Shown one piece after another: positions 45,150 to 54,434 of a DNA stretch of 64,000 bases. Under the pieces are notes generated by a model that ran no database searches, was not told the DNA's origin, and was given only the letters and a program-made list of their open reading frames with translations. The DNA is taken from assembly GCA_038213615.1 (NCBI GenBank), contig JBBQSV010000001.1, positions 7,975-71,974 on the forward strand. The letters are read 5' to 3'. The first letter of the stretch is position 1. Each line of letters begins with the position of its first letter. Position numbers and translations under genes: made by a program. This stretch comes from JBBQSV01 sp038213615. Its GTDB lineage: Bacteria > Patescibacteriota > Saccharimonadia > Saccharimonadales > OMJO01.

Positions 45150-45943
45150 GGTTTTTTCTTTTTGGACTTAGATTTTACATGCGCCAGTGTTAGTTCGGTG
45201 CGTTGGCGGGCATACAGGCAGTAGTCACACTCCCCACCCATGGCAGCAGTACCCACAGCTGGCATGTCGCCCTCCAAGCAGTCTTTCATCTTTTGAATGG
45301 TCGGCTCTACCCAACTATCATTGCCGGTGTACGGGATAACTATGGTAGTAAACTCTACTTTGTTATAAAACCCATCTAGATCGGTGCGACCGTTGGCGTA
45401 CACAAAGTAACCGGTGTCGTTAACTTTGAATCCGTTTTGTCGTAGCAGCCACTGATAGACTTCCATTTGGCGCTTGTAGCTAATCTGCCAATCGGCATCT
45501 AGAGTAATCTCTTTGTTCTTAGATGTAGCTTTGTAGTCCACCACAATTAGCTCGCCGTCGTCATTTATCCAAACATCATCCACCGCGCCAAAGATGTGCA
45601 GATTTGTTGGTTGATGCAACGCGGTTACACCGGTGAAGTTGTGTCGCCACTTGTCTAGGTCTTTGTGGGCAAACGGGATGGCCTTGATCTGATTGTCGGT
45701 CATCATTGGGTGCGGCTGGGCTTTTTGGCGGTAGTCATCAAACTCTTTTTTGAACAGTTCGTCTATAGCTTTGTTGATCTGAAACGGTGGCCCACTGGGT
45801 CGTTTGATCTTTAGCCGGGCATCTAACCAAAAACAACGCGGACACTGCATAAACAGCTCTATTTTGGATCGTGACAGCTTGAATAAATCAGCCTGCCCTG
45901 GCTGATATGGTTTGTTGCGCTCTGCCCAGTAATTTCCTGCCAT
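45146..45943 (-). CDS. PD-(D/E)XK nuclease (RecB/Cas4-like) with Cys pairs
   Basis: About 265 aa from ATG 45943, which has TACAAT (45952-45957) 8 nt before it; the frame reaches 45961. The nuclease core GAVDDVW then [11 protein letters not shown] gives Asp, Glu/Asp and Lys of the PD-(D/E)XK site. Cys pairs CPRC near the N-terminus and CDYC near the C-terminus could bind an iron-sulfur cluster or zinc as in Cas4/AddB. No CRISPR array or recB neighbours are in the window. Basic Lys-rich tail. Confidence 0.8.
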   Translation of the reverse strand: MAGNYWAERNKPYQPGQADLFKLSRSKIELFMQCPRCFWLDARLKIKRPSGPPFQINKAIDELFKKEFDDYRQKAQPHPMMTDNQIKAIPFAHKDLDKWRHNFTGVTALHQPTNLHIFGAVDDVWINDDGELIVVDYKATSKNKEITLDADWQISYKRQMEVYQWLLRQNGFKVNDTGYFVYANGRTDLDGFYNKVEFTTIVIPYTGNDSWVEPTIQKMKDCLEGDMPAVGTAAMGGECDYCLYARQRTELTLAHVKSKSKKKKP

Positions 45944-45996
45944 AGAGGTATATTGTAACAAGCCGTAGACGACTCTTGGCTAAACTATGTGTTGTT

Positions 45997-46773
45997 TTAT
46001 TTGGCCAGGCCGATGATCAGCACAGCAGCTAGAGCTACACGGCTAACTAGATTTACAAAAACGTGATTTCGCTCAACGAATAGGTAATCCTTGAAGGCTT
46101 TTTTGCCAGCTAAATTCATTTTGTAGTTCAAAGCGATAGCCACAACTGATAGCAGCAGGATTGCGAATGAAGCGTAAACGTACCAACTGGCCCGAATCAT
46201 GCCATAAACCATGGTGCCCACACCACTGTTGGCTAGCCAAAACAGCGGCATCACCAAACAAACAGCCGCCAAAATGTAGAACAACCAAGCTGACTTTTTA
46301 GTTACTACGGTCTGCTTTTCGGTAATCCACATTAGAATAAAGCCAATTGCTGTTAGCGTACCGGTCATCTTTAGCGCAGTTAAGTCGTGCCAACCATAAA
46401 GCATGCCAACTAAGGTGTAGATAGCCGTTCCAACAACGGCCATGTCGATCCAGCGCCACAGGTTTACTTTGCCCTTTAGAACTTTTTGATAACTTTTTTG
46501 CCATTTGGTGGCGTTTAGTAGCGGTACAACGGCTGCCAGAACAAAGGTAACAACCACAAACCACTTGATACTCAGGTCCATAACTAATTTGCTAGCTGGA
46601 ACAATTTGCTGTTTGGCCAAGCTGTCTTGAGTTAGGTGGGCCAAGGTGATAGGAAAAGTCTGGTGACCCATAAAAACTCCGGCCAAAATTGCCGCTACCA
46701 AAAACAATACCCCGCTCGCCAAGTTTAGGCGCTGCAATTGCAGCTTGTAATCCACTTTCTTACTCATTGACAC
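45997..46773 (-). CDS. Hypothetical multi-pass membrane protein, 258 aa
   Basis: About seven hydrophobic segments, at about 15-34, 70-88, 108-128, 133-150, 165-180, 195-215 and 235-255. HDLTALKMTGTLTAIGFILM in the middle; no catalytic motif. Resembles small bacteriorhodopsin-like or heliorhodopsin-sized proteins in helix count, but I do not see a helix-7 Lys motif I would trust. Family unknown. Confidence 0.65.
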   Translation of the reverse strand: MSMSKKVDYKLQLQRLNLASGVLFLVAAILAGVFMGHQTFPITLAHLTQDSLAKQQIVPASKLVMDLSIKWFVVVTFVLAAVVPLLNATKWQKSYQKVLKGKVNLWRWIDMAVVGTAIYTLVGMLYGWHDLTALKMTGTLTAIGFILMWITEKQTVVTKKSAWLFYILAAVCLVMPLFWLANSGVGTMVYGMIRASWYVYASFAILLLSVVAIALNYKMNLAGKKAFKDYLFVERNHVFVNLVSRVALAAVLIIGLAK

Positions 46774-46806
46774 AATAATAACACAATACTATCGACTGGC
46801 AACTAA

Positions 46807-47850
46807 TTAGCCAACCTCACCTATGAATGACTTAACTAAGGCCTTGTTGACGTCTTTTGGTTTAGTGATGCCCTGACCCATTAGCCACATCAACTTAACT
46901 TCGGCCGTTACATCAGTCATAATGCTGGCTTGGCCAGCTCCAGCTTCCAGAGCGGCTCGGCCAGTCTCGTAAATCTCGGGGACCGTTTTACCACCGATAA
47001 ATTTAGTAGCAATCACGGCCGGCTTGCCTAGTTTAACTGTCTCTTCAATCACTGGTAGCAACGAATATTTACCCTCTGATGGTACATTACCGGCACCTAG
47101 TGACTTCAAGATCAACGCACTGCACTCATCGGAACGCACGATCGATAACAAAAGTTCCGGGTTTAAACCTGGTCTAACATTTATACTAACAATCCCGTTT
47201 GCAAAGTTAAGCTTTGGATTTAATCTAGATGGAGATAATTTAACGTTCTTCTTTTTAAGGGCCAAAGGGCTAAATGTAATATCGGTAGCCGAAATGTCCG
47301 CTAAGTGGGGAAAAGCCGGTGAGTCAAATGCATTAAACTTGGCCTCGCTAATCTTTATAGTGCGGTTAGCTCGCAAGACTACAGCCGAAAATACAATCAT
47401 TACCTCGGCAACCTTGCAATCAATGGCCTCCGTCAAAGTCCTAACCGATCGCTCTAGGTTTACTCTGGCATCATTACCCGGGTCTACCATTGGTAACTGC
47501 GAGCCCGTAAAGACGATGGGTTTTCCTAAAGAATCACCAAAAGCCATAGAAACGGCCGTTGCAGTGTAAGCCATAGTGTCAGTACCGTGAGTTACTAAGA
47601 TACCATCATAACTAGAATAAAGTTCAGCGATTTTACGGATCAACAGCTGCCAGTTTTCGGGCGTCAAATTAGTACTATCTTTATTTAGCAAATCAACCAC
47701 AGTCAGATCAATACCCATCTTCTGTAAACCTGGAACGTGTTCTAGTAGCTCTTCGGCTGATGTAGCTGGTGCTAGGGCGCCCTTGTCATTCGGCACCATA
47801 GCAATAGTGCCACCGAAACCGATTAGGACTATGCGTTTGTTGTTTGCCAT
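46807..47850 (-). CDS. L-asparaginase, type I-like
   Basis: 347 aa. GFGGTIAM near residue 12 holds the first catalytic Thr and ILVTHGTDTM near 85 holds the second Thr-Asp pair; PIVFTGSQLPM follows. It would turn Asn into Asp plus ammonia. No signal peptide, so cytoplasmic. A host-dependent organism could use it for amino-acid salvage; related GatD-type proteins cannot be excluded. Confidence 0.88.
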   Translation of the reverse strand: MANNKRIVLIGFGGTIAMVPNDKGALAPATSAEELLEHVPGLQKMGIDLTVVDLLNKDSTNLTPENWQLLIRKIAELYSSYDGILVTHGTDTMAYTATAVSMAFGDSLGKPIVFTGSQLPMVDPGNDARVNLERSVRTLTEAIDCKVAEVMIVFSAVVLRANRTIKISEAKFNAFDSPAFPHLADISATDITFSPLALKKKNVKLSPSRLNPKLNFANGIVSINVRPGLNPELLLSIVRSDECSALILKSLGAGNVPSEGKYSLLPVIEETVKLGKPAVIATKFIGGKTVPEIYETGRAALEAGAGQASIMTDVTAEVKLMWLMGQGITKPKDVNKALVKSFIGEVG

Positions 47851-47884
47851 TAACTAATATGTTAAAGGATTCTGAGTTTTATGG

Positions 47885-48373
47885 CTAGCCTAGCGGTTGA
47901 TAAGGTACGTGGCACATGCCACGACCAGTACGCTGGGCATATTTTTGGTGATAGTCTTCCGCTTCGTAAAATTCACTGGCCTTGGTGATTTCTGTAACAA
48001 TTGGTTGTTCAAAGTCTTTTTGGCTAGACTGTTTTACTTGCTCTGCAATAACTTTTTGTTCGTCATCAAAATAATAAATGGCCGAACGGTATTGATCCCC
48101 AACATCTGGGCCCTGCCCATTTAACTGCGTGGGATCATGCATTCTAAAAAATTGCATCAGAATGGTTTTGTAGTCCGTCCGTTTGGGGTCAAACTCTATT
48201 AGTACTGCCTCGGCATGGCCAGTATCTTTATAACAAACGTCCTCGTAACTCGGGCCGGTGGTGTGACCTCCTGTGTAACCTACTGTCGTCTTCATCACGC
48301 CTGGTACTTCGTCAAAGTAAAACTGAACTCCCCAAAAACACCCTGCCCCCAATAACGCTTTTTGATCAGCCAT
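47885..48373 (-). CDS. msrA: Peptide methionine-S-sulfoxide reductase MsrA
   Basis: 162 aa. Catalytic Cys12 in GAGCFWGVQFYFDEVPGV, the typical SYEDVCYKDTGHAEAV substrate region and a resolving Cys in GRGMCHV at the C-terminus. Repairs oxidised methionine. ATG shares one base with the lysS stop (TAATG). No MsrB is adjacent. Confidence 0.95.
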   Translation of the reverse strand: MADQKALLGAGCFWGVQFYFDEVPGVMKTTVGYTGGHTTGPSYEDVCYKDTGHAEAVLIEFDPKRTDYKTILMQFFRMHDPTQLNGQGPDVGDQYRSAIYYFDDEQKVIAEQVKQSSQKDFEQPIVTEITKASEFYEAEDYHQKYAQRTGRGMCHVPYQPLG

Positions 48374-49902
48374 TACTTTTTAGGCTTCGATTGTTTTTTG
48401 AACACTTCTGGGTAGATGGATTTGGTGACTTCATCAACTTCGGAACGAAGTTGTGGAAATGGCACACCTTCGCGTGCAGTTACGCCCTCGAACATCCAAA
48501 ATACACGTTCTGAATAACCAAGCCCACAAGTTGGCGGCATGCCGTATTCCAGCATTTCTACATAATCGACATCTAACATTTGAGCTTCACTATCACCTGC
48601 CTGCCGCATTGCTTCTTGTTCCAAGAATCTCGCTAGCTGATCTTGGGGGTCATTTAACTCTGAATAGCCATTACACATCTCACTACCGGCAATGACGGCC
48701 TGGAAGCGCTGAGCACTGTCAGGGTCCTCGTCACTAACCTTGCTAAGCGGAGAAATAAACGCCGGTGTGTTGATTAGCCAAACAGGTCCAGCCACATCTT
48801 TGCGAATATTTTTCCAAAGCTTATCGATCCCACGAACTTTGTTGTCTGTTTGTTCGACTTCTAGGTTATTCTTGGTCAACAGCTCCTTAACCTCAGCCAG
48901 ACTACACTCGTGAATATCCAGATCGTAATGTTTCTTTAGCGTGTCGGCGTAATCCCACTTTTCCCAAGACTTTTCCATATCAACTTCGTGACCATGCACT
49001 TTGAATTTCAGTGTGCCAAAGGTTTGCTTTAGCACATCCGTAAACATTCGCTCCATCATAGCCATGCCGTCCTGCCAGTTAGCGTAAGCCCAGTACCACT
49101 CCATAGCCACGTGTTCTGGTAAATGCTCGTCGCTATAATTTTCATTACGAAAGCGTGGACCAATATCAAATACTTTTTCATAGCCACCACCAATAAGTCG
49201 CTTCAACGGCAACTCGTGGCTGATACGCAGATAAAAATCTTGATTCAGTGCATCCATGTGAGTTACAAACGGAGTGGCATCTGCCCCGCCAGTGGTGTGT
49301 TCCAGCACTGGGATATTAATTTCTACAAAATCCTCTTTTTCTAGGAACTGCCGGGTAGCCTGCCAGAACTTACTGCGGCGCAAAAACCGCTCGTAAACAT
49401 CACAGTTCACGTTAGTGTCTATGTAGCGGCGGCGCAGGCGCTCTTCTTTATTAGTAAAGCCGTCTTGGGCGCTGGGCATCGGCCGCAATGCTTTGGTTAG
49501 AATCCGCAATTTGCGCACGTTCACAGACACTTCACCAGTTTGGGTCTTTATGACCTCGCCGTCAGCCTGCACAAAGTCACCACTATCTAGAAAGTTCAAT
49601 TCGTCTAGGCCTAGTTGACTATTTTTGGGGTCCAGTTTGGCAATCTCGCCGTCACGTATAAATAACTGCAGACTGCCGCTAGCATCGCGGATCACCACAA
49701 AGGCAATTTTGCCAATTTTGCGGATGTTCACAATCCGACCCACAACAGATACAGATTTGCCCTCTAGCTTGGCAAAATCGTCAATAATTTGCCGATTGTG
49801 ATGGGTGCGTACTGAGTCACTAGGGTACGGATTGACCCCCAATTTGCGTAGCTCATCTAGCTTGCGCAGGCGCTCGTTGCGGTAATCTTTTAGTGTAGAC
49901 AT
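48373..49902 (-). CDS. lysS: Lysyl-tRNA synthetase, class II
   Basis: 509 aa. Anticodon-binding OB fold (KSVSVVGRIVNIRKIGKIAF) then class II core with the GPRFRNENYSDEHLPEHVAME motif 2 and the final GLGYSERVFWM motif 3 region. TATACT (49911-49916) lies 8 nt before the ATG. Between greA and msrA. Confidence 0.97.
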   Translation of the reverse strand: MSTLKDYRNERLRKLDELRKLGVNPYPSDSVRTHHNRQIIDDFAKLEGKSVSVVGRIVNIRKIGKIAFVVIRDASGSLQLFIRDGEIAKLDPKNSQLGLDELNFLDSGDFVQADGEVIKTQTGEVSVNVRKLRILTKALRPMPSAQDGFTNKEERLRRRYIDTNVNCDVYERFLRRSKFWQATRQFLEKEDFVEINIPVLEHTTGGADATPFVTHMDALNQDFYLRISHELPLKRLIGGGYEKVFDIGPRFRNENYSDEHLPEHVAMEWYWAYANWQDGMAMMERMFTDVLKQTFGTLKFKVHGHEVDMEKSWEKWDYADTLKKHYDLDIHECSLAEVKELLTKNNLEVEQTDNKVRGIDKLWKNIRKDVAGPVWLINTPAFISPLSKVSDEDPDSAQRFQAVIAGSEMCNGYSELNDPQDQLARFLEQEAMRQAGDSEAQMLDVDYVEMLEYGMPPTCGLGYSERVFWMFEGVTAREGVPFPQLRSEVDEVTKSIYPEVFKKQSKPKK

Positions 49903-49952
49903 TGCTAATTAGTATACAGTCTTGGCCTGCGGTTTACAGCTGCTTTGACCAG

Positions 49953-50411
49953 CTAGCTGATTTCGGTAATTTTGTACTTGGTAGATTCGGCGGGAGTTTT
50001 GATCTCTACAGTGTCGCCCACGGTCTTGCCCATCAATGCCTTGCCAATTGGTGATTCGTCAGAGATCTTGCCGTTTAGCGGATCGGCCTCTACTGTGCCA
50101 ACCACTTGCAAATCTTTGGTCTTGGCGCCAGATTTTAGCTTTACCTTAGAACCCAGCTGAACTTTGTTATCGCCCTTTGGTTTACCGATAACCTCCACAT
50201 TGATCAAAATGTTGTCTATTTCGGCTATGCGGCTCTCGGCGCGCTCTTGTTCGTCACGAGCAGCACCATATTCGGCGTTCTCTGTTAGATCACCGAATTC
50301 ACGAGCTGTTTTGATACGATCAGCCACAGCCTCGCGCTGGGATATTAATTCAGCGTGCTCTTGCTCTAGCTCATCCACGCCCTCTTTAGTCAATTTAAAT
50401 TGTTTTTTCAT
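49953..50411 (-). CDS. greA: Transcription elongation factor GreA
   Basis: 152 aa. N-terminal coiled coil with acidic tip, REFGDLTENAEYGAARDEQ, that enters the RNA polymerase secondary channel, and C-terminal FKBP-like domain ISDESPIGKALMGKTVGD. It rescues stalled polymerase by stimulating transcript cleavage. It follows proS and precedes lysS in the same direction. Confidence 0.97.
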   Translation of the reverse strand: MKKQFKLTKEGVDELEQEHAELISQREAVADRIKTAREFGDLTENAEYGAARDEQERAESRIAEIDNILINVEVIGKPKGDNKVQLGSKVKLKSGAKTKDLQVVGTVEADPLNGKISDESPIGKALMGKTVGDTVEIKTPAESTKYKITEIS

Positions 50412-50496
50412 AATTAACCAACTCTCCAGTTACCATTTCATAGATGTTATCGGAGGTTTTTGTCTCTCTTTACGCAGGGATTATAGCAATTTGTAG

Positions 50497-51747
50497 CTAG
50501 GCAACCAACTTTTTTAGTAATTCTTCCCTGGAAAGCAGTTCTGACTCCTGGGCCGTCCGCTTTTTCAGCTCGTATTTAGATTGCTCTAAGCTTTTGTCGC
50601 TGACCACCACCCGGTAGGGCAAACCTATCAGGTCGGCATCGGCAAACTTCTCTCCAGCACGCGCATCACGGTCGTCATACAAAACTTCTACACCCTTTTT
50701 AGTTAGTTCGTCGTACAGATCATCGGCTGCCTTGACCACGTCTGCACCATCACCGAGTCGCGCCAAATAGACTTTGTACGGGGCAATGTTTTCTGGCCAG
50801 ACCAGGCCACGATCATCACTAAACTTCTCCGCTATGAGCCCCATCACTCGACTAACTCCGAATCCATACGACCCCAGGTGAACAAACTGCTTTTTACCGT
50901 CCTCGCCAGTAAACGCAAAATCCATCCGTTCGCTTTTGTCTGTCCCAAAGTTGAATATGTTGCCTACCTCGCTACTCTTTACCTTCTCTAACTCATCACG
51001 CTTGATGCCTAATTCTTTTAGATTCTTGTCGTCCAATACCTCTTCGTTGACTGCTAAATTCTTGGCCCGGTGCAGGTAAATAGTGTCTTCGCCGGCCTCA
51101 CAAACAGTCTGGAACTCGTGGCTAAACTTGGTAAATGCCCCACCACTGGCAAAAGTTACGTACGTATCTTTGCCTATGCCTAGTCGTTGGTATATCTTTT
51201 TGTAGGCTTCGATCACTCTGTTGTAGTACACATCGTGTTGTTTTTCATTGGCGCTTAGCGAGTACATATCTTTCATGATAAATTCCCGCCCGCGTAATAT
51301 GCCGCTCTTGGACCTCAGTTCGTTGCGCAATTTTACCTGAAACTGATACACGCTAATCGGCAGGTCTTTGTAGCTACTGACGTGCTTTTTGGCCATTTCG
51401 ACAATTGGTTCTTCGTGTGACCAAGCCAGACCGATCTCGCTCTGGTCTTTTAGTTTGGTCTTGAACCACACATCTACGACCTTATCGTCCCAACGACCGG
51501 TTGATTCCCACTTTTCTTTGGCCTGGAGGTTGGTCATTATTAACTCTTGGCTATCAACAGCATTCATTTCTTCGCGGACGATTGATTTAATGTTTTCTAT
51601 TACCTTGAAACCCAAGGGTAAAAAGGCATAGACTCCAGCCATTTCTTTATCAATGTAGCCAGCCTGGATCAGTAATTTGGCGTTCTTGGCTGTTTCATCA
51701 GCTGGAACTTCCTTACGGGTCTTTGTGAATAGTTTAGACGATCTCAT
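50497..51747 (-). CDS. proS: Prolyl-tRNA synthetase lacking the large editing insertion
   Basis: 416 aa. Class II core: RSKSGILRGREFIMKDMYSL (motif 2), then EFQTVCEAGEDTIYLHR and directly, after about 65 residues, HLGSYGFGVSRVMG (motif 3), so the roughly 180-aa INS editing domain of bacterial ProS is missing. C-terminal anticodon domain: LYDDRDARAGEKFADADLIG. It lies after rseP and the CPBP and kinase genes, as proS does in many bacteria. Mischarging with alanine would need a separate editing protein. Confidence 0.94.
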   Translation of the reverse strand: MRSSKLFTKTRKEVPADETAKNAKLLIQAGYIDKEMAGVYAFLPLGFKVIENIKSIVREEMNAVDSQELIMTNLQAKEKWESTGRWDDKVVDVWFKTKLKDQSEIGLAWSHEEPIVEMAKKHVSSYKDLPISVYQFQVKLRNELRSKSGILRGREFIMKDMYSLSANEKQHDVYYNRVIEAYKKIYQRLGIGKDTYVTFASGGAFTKFSHEFQTVCEAGEDTIYLHRAKNLAVNEEVLDDKNLKELGIKRDELEKVKSSEVGNIFNFGTDKSERMDFAFTGEDGKKQFVHLGSYGFGVSRVMGLIAEKFSDDRGLVWPENIAPYKVYLARLGDGADVVKAADDLYDELTKKGVEVLYDDRDARAGEKFADADLIGLPYRVVVSDKSLEQSKYELKKRTAQESELLSREELLKKLVA

Positions 51748-51760
51748 GGGAGTTATTCTA

Positions 51761-52510
51761 TCACGCGGCTAAAAAGTGAGTACCTGTTTTACCCGACATA
51801 ACATCTTTGTAATCGGCTCCTGAACCGGCTATGTACGCATCTATCCCATTTTTGGCAGCATCTATGGCCGCCTCTACTTTGCTGAGCATACCTTGCCCAC
51901 GCTCGTTGTATGGACCAGCCCAAGATTTGACCTGGTCATGTTGTTTGTCATTATTGGCGACTTTACGAACCAAGCTGGACGATGCATCCAAGAGCCCGTA
52001 GGAATCGGTCAAGAGCAACACCACATCGGCTTGCATTAGTTTGGCAATATGCGATGCTAGACCATCGTTGTCGCCGCCGTAAGCCAACTTGGCCAGCTCC
52101 TTCACACTCAGGGCATCATTTTCATTCACCACCGTAATAACCCCTAGTTGCATGCTATTTGTTAGGGCAACCTTTAGGCTCTGATGTTCTGTGGTATCGG
52201 CTATTTCGCGGTGCGTCACCAATAGCTGGCCCGCAACCATGTCTAGATCGGCAAAAACTTGCTGCCAAGCTACCACCAAGCCAGCACTACCTATCATGGC
52301 CAGGATCTGTTCGTCCTCGATCGGCCTACCCCTCGCTGTCAATTCCTCCCGGGCCAGGGCTATGGATCCAGACGTGACTAAAATCACACTAAACTCAGCG
52401 CTTAGCTTGGCTACCTTTTGGGCGTAGGCCTCTAGTTTGGATTTATCAATCACGCCACCAGTGACAATGCTAGAGGTACCGTATTTGACTACAGCGATAG
52501 GTTTACTCAT
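51761..52510 (-). CDS. Glutamate 5-kinase-like amino-acid kinase (no PUA domain)
   Basis: 249 aa. Amino-acid-kinase fold: VVKYGTSSIVTGG phosphate loop, VILVTSGSIALAREEL, TVVNENDALSV and GGDNDGLASHIAKLMQAD, then GQGMLSKVEAAIDAAKNG, all as in ProB. The C-terminal PUA domain of ordinary ProB is absent. No proA in the window, so the product may be used otherwise, or proA lies elsewhere. TATAAT 12 nt before ATG; located 13 nt before proS. Confidence 0.85.
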   Translation of the reverse strand: MSKPIAVVKYGTSSIVTGGVIDKSKLEAYAQKVAKLSAEFSVILVTSGSIALAREELTARGRPIEDEQILAMIGSAGLVVAWQQVFADLDMVAGQLLVTHREIADTTEHQSLKVALTNSMQLGVITVVNENDALSVKELAKLAYGGDNDGLASHIAKLMQADVVLLLTDSYGLLDASSSLVRKVANNDKQHDQVKSWAGPYNERGQGMLSKVEAAIDAAKNGIDAYIAGSGADYKDVMSGKTGTHFLAA

Positions 52511-52542
52511 AACTTAGACCTAATTATAACTGATGATGGTTG

Positions 52543-53334
52543 TTAACTCAGGTGAAAGATAAACAAGCTGGCAAAGGCGATGGCGTTTTTTATGGCATGC
52601 AGCAGGATGCCCGGCCACAAGCTGCCTGTCTTTTCGCGTACATAAACTAGCACCATAGACAGCACAAATGTATCAATAGCTGCCACCCACAAAAGTGGCC
52701 GGCCACTGCCAAACTGCAAGTGCGCAGTAGCAAACAACACACTAGTGCCTAGAGCTGCCACAACTTTTGGCAAATTCTTTTTTAGGCTAGTGTACAAAAA
52801 GCCACGACACAAAATCTCTTCGGCAATTGGTGGCAAAACCACCAGACTGATAAACACTAGCACCAGCCCAAATCCAGATGTGGAACTGCCAAAAGCCAAC
52901 TGTTGGTGCTGATCAACATTGATTTGCGGAAATAGATTGTGCGCCAGCGTAAGCACCACTATATAAATAGGTAGATAGGCCCCAAAGGCTGCCAGTGCGT
53001 AGGCAATGTAGGTCAACTTTGGACGATCCAAACCGATAAAATTCAGCCCCGTCTTGCGGCGCCTTAGAAACGCCACAATACCCAACACGGTTATAGATTC
53101 AACTGCCAAGATAGACAAAAACTCTACCGTCACAGAACTATTTAGCCGGTCTATGGTAGCCTGGTGATCACCACCCAGGGCTATTACCACTGCCGACAGC
53201 ACAAACCCAACCACCAGCTGTGATCCAAAAAATACTGCTACAGAATAGACCAGCCCCGTCAGGCTACTCCAATTTATTAACCCCGATTTTGGCGGGGCTG
53301 GCAAGTCTGCTTCTGGTGCACCGGCAGGCTTCAT
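52543..53334 (-). CDS. CPBP-family (Abi/Rce1-like) intramembrane protease
   Basis: 263 aa, about seven membrane helices. Motif 1 EEILCRGFLYTSLKK with the Glu-Glu-Arg, and His in ATAHLQFG as motif 2, define the putative glutamic intramembrane protease site. N-terminal Pro-rich cytoplasmic stretch. ATG shares one base with the rseP stop (TAATG). Substrates unknown; neighbouring rseP is also an intramembrane protease. Confidence 0.9.
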   Translation of the reverse strand: MKPAGAPEADLPAPPKSGLINWSSLTGLVYSVAVFFGSQLVVGFVLSAVVIALGGDHQATIDRLNSSVTVEFLSILAVESITVLGIVAFLRRRKTGLNFIGLDRPKLTYIAYALAAFGAYLPIYIVVLTLAHNLFPQINVDQHQQLAFGSSTSGFGLVLVFISLVVLPPIAEEILCRGFLYTSLKKNLPKVVAALGTSVLFATAHLQFGSGRPLLWVAAIDTFVLSMVLVYVREKTGSLWPGILLHAIKNAIAFASLFIFHLS

Positions 53335-54434
53335 TAGTGCCGCGTTATATCAACTATAGTAATCAAAACAACCAACGTCATCAGCACTAAAAAGCCAGTG
53401 CCGTGGATGCGTTCCTCTGTTTGTTTGCTGAGTGGCCTACGCATAGCCCGATAAAGCAGTGTCACAAACAGCCGCCCGCCGTCCAATGCCGGTATGGGCA
53501 ACACATTAATGAGTGCTAGCGTCAGCGATATGATAGCAATAATCATCAATATAAACTGATAGCCCAAAACACTACCGTTTTTCAGTAACATAAACACCCC
53601 TACTGGCCCCGATACTTCGCTACTGGCCGCAGCAAAGTGACGACTAAAGACATTCGATATCGCACCTCCAAGTCCCTTATAGGTCAGTACAGTGAATTGT
53701 TTGATAAGCCCAGCAGCAACTATTGGCGCCGACCAAGTGGACCTAGTTAATTCAAAGGTAGTTGGTGATATGCCCAGGTAGCCTTTTTGACTACTATCGG
53801 CTTGGTCACGAGACATCAACTGCACACTAACAGTTTGCAAGAGGCCGTTATGCCGATACTCTATCTGTACTTTTTTACCAGCAAATTCATGGGTTAACGC
53901 TGGCAAGTTTTCGGCCGCTTGAATAGTGTGCTGACCCTGGCCCGGCAGGCCGATGCTTTCCATGCGATCCCCGGGCTTTAGCCCGGCGGTCTCAGCCGGC
54001 GACCCGGGCTCGACATAACCAACTAACACATCGTTTCTAAGGATCTTGGTATCTCTGCTAACGCTAAACTGATTGTCTACTATTTTTGGCATACCCACCA
54101 ATGCCAAAAACGTCAGCATCCCAAATGCCACAATTACATTCATTGCCACACCAGCCAGCATAATTCTGACCTTAGCCCACAGGGGTGCAGCACCATAGCT
54201 GCCCTTTTCTTTGGCCGAATCGTTTTCGCCCTTTAACTTCACAAAACCACCTAGTGGTAGCCAATTGAGCGTATAAAGCGTACCCCCTTTTTTGAATAAC
54301 TTTTTTGCTCGTGGCGGAAAGCCCAGACCAAACTCTTCTACTTCTACTCCACTGTGTCTGGCTGCCCAGAAGTGCCCCAGTTCATGCAAAACTACTAGGC
54401 TGACAAATAAAATCAGCGCCAAAACCAGTAACAT
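53334..54434 (-). CDS. rseP: Site-2 intramembrane zinc metalloprotease RseP/RasP
   Basis: 366 aa. HEXXH zinc motif at residues 17-21 (VVLHELGHFWAARHSGV), PDZ domain with VEPGSPAETAGLKPGDR near 165, and the second metal motif NVLPIPALDGGRL near the C-terminus. Cuts membrane-anchored regulatory proteins. ATG shares one base with the uppS stop (TAATG). cdsA and dxr, often found between uppS and rseP, are absent. Confidence 0.95.
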   Translation of the reverse strand: MLLVLALILFVSLVVLHELGHFWAARHSGVEVEEFGLGFPPRAKKLFKKGGTLYTLNWLPLGGFVKLKGENDSAKEKGSYGAAPLWAKVRIMLAGVAMNVIVAFGMLTFLALVGMPKIVDNQFSVSRDTKILRNDVLVGYVEPGSPAETAGLKPGDRMESIGLPGQGQHTIQAAENLPALTHEFAGKKVQIEYRHNGLLQTVSVQLMSRDQADSSQKGYLGISPTTFELTRSTWSAPIVAAGLIKQFTVLTYKGLGGAISNVFSRHFAAASSEVSGPVGVFMLLKNGSVLGYQFILMIIAIISLTLALINVLPIPALDGGRLFVTLLYRAMRRPLSKQTEERIHGTGFLVLMTLVVLITIVDITRH

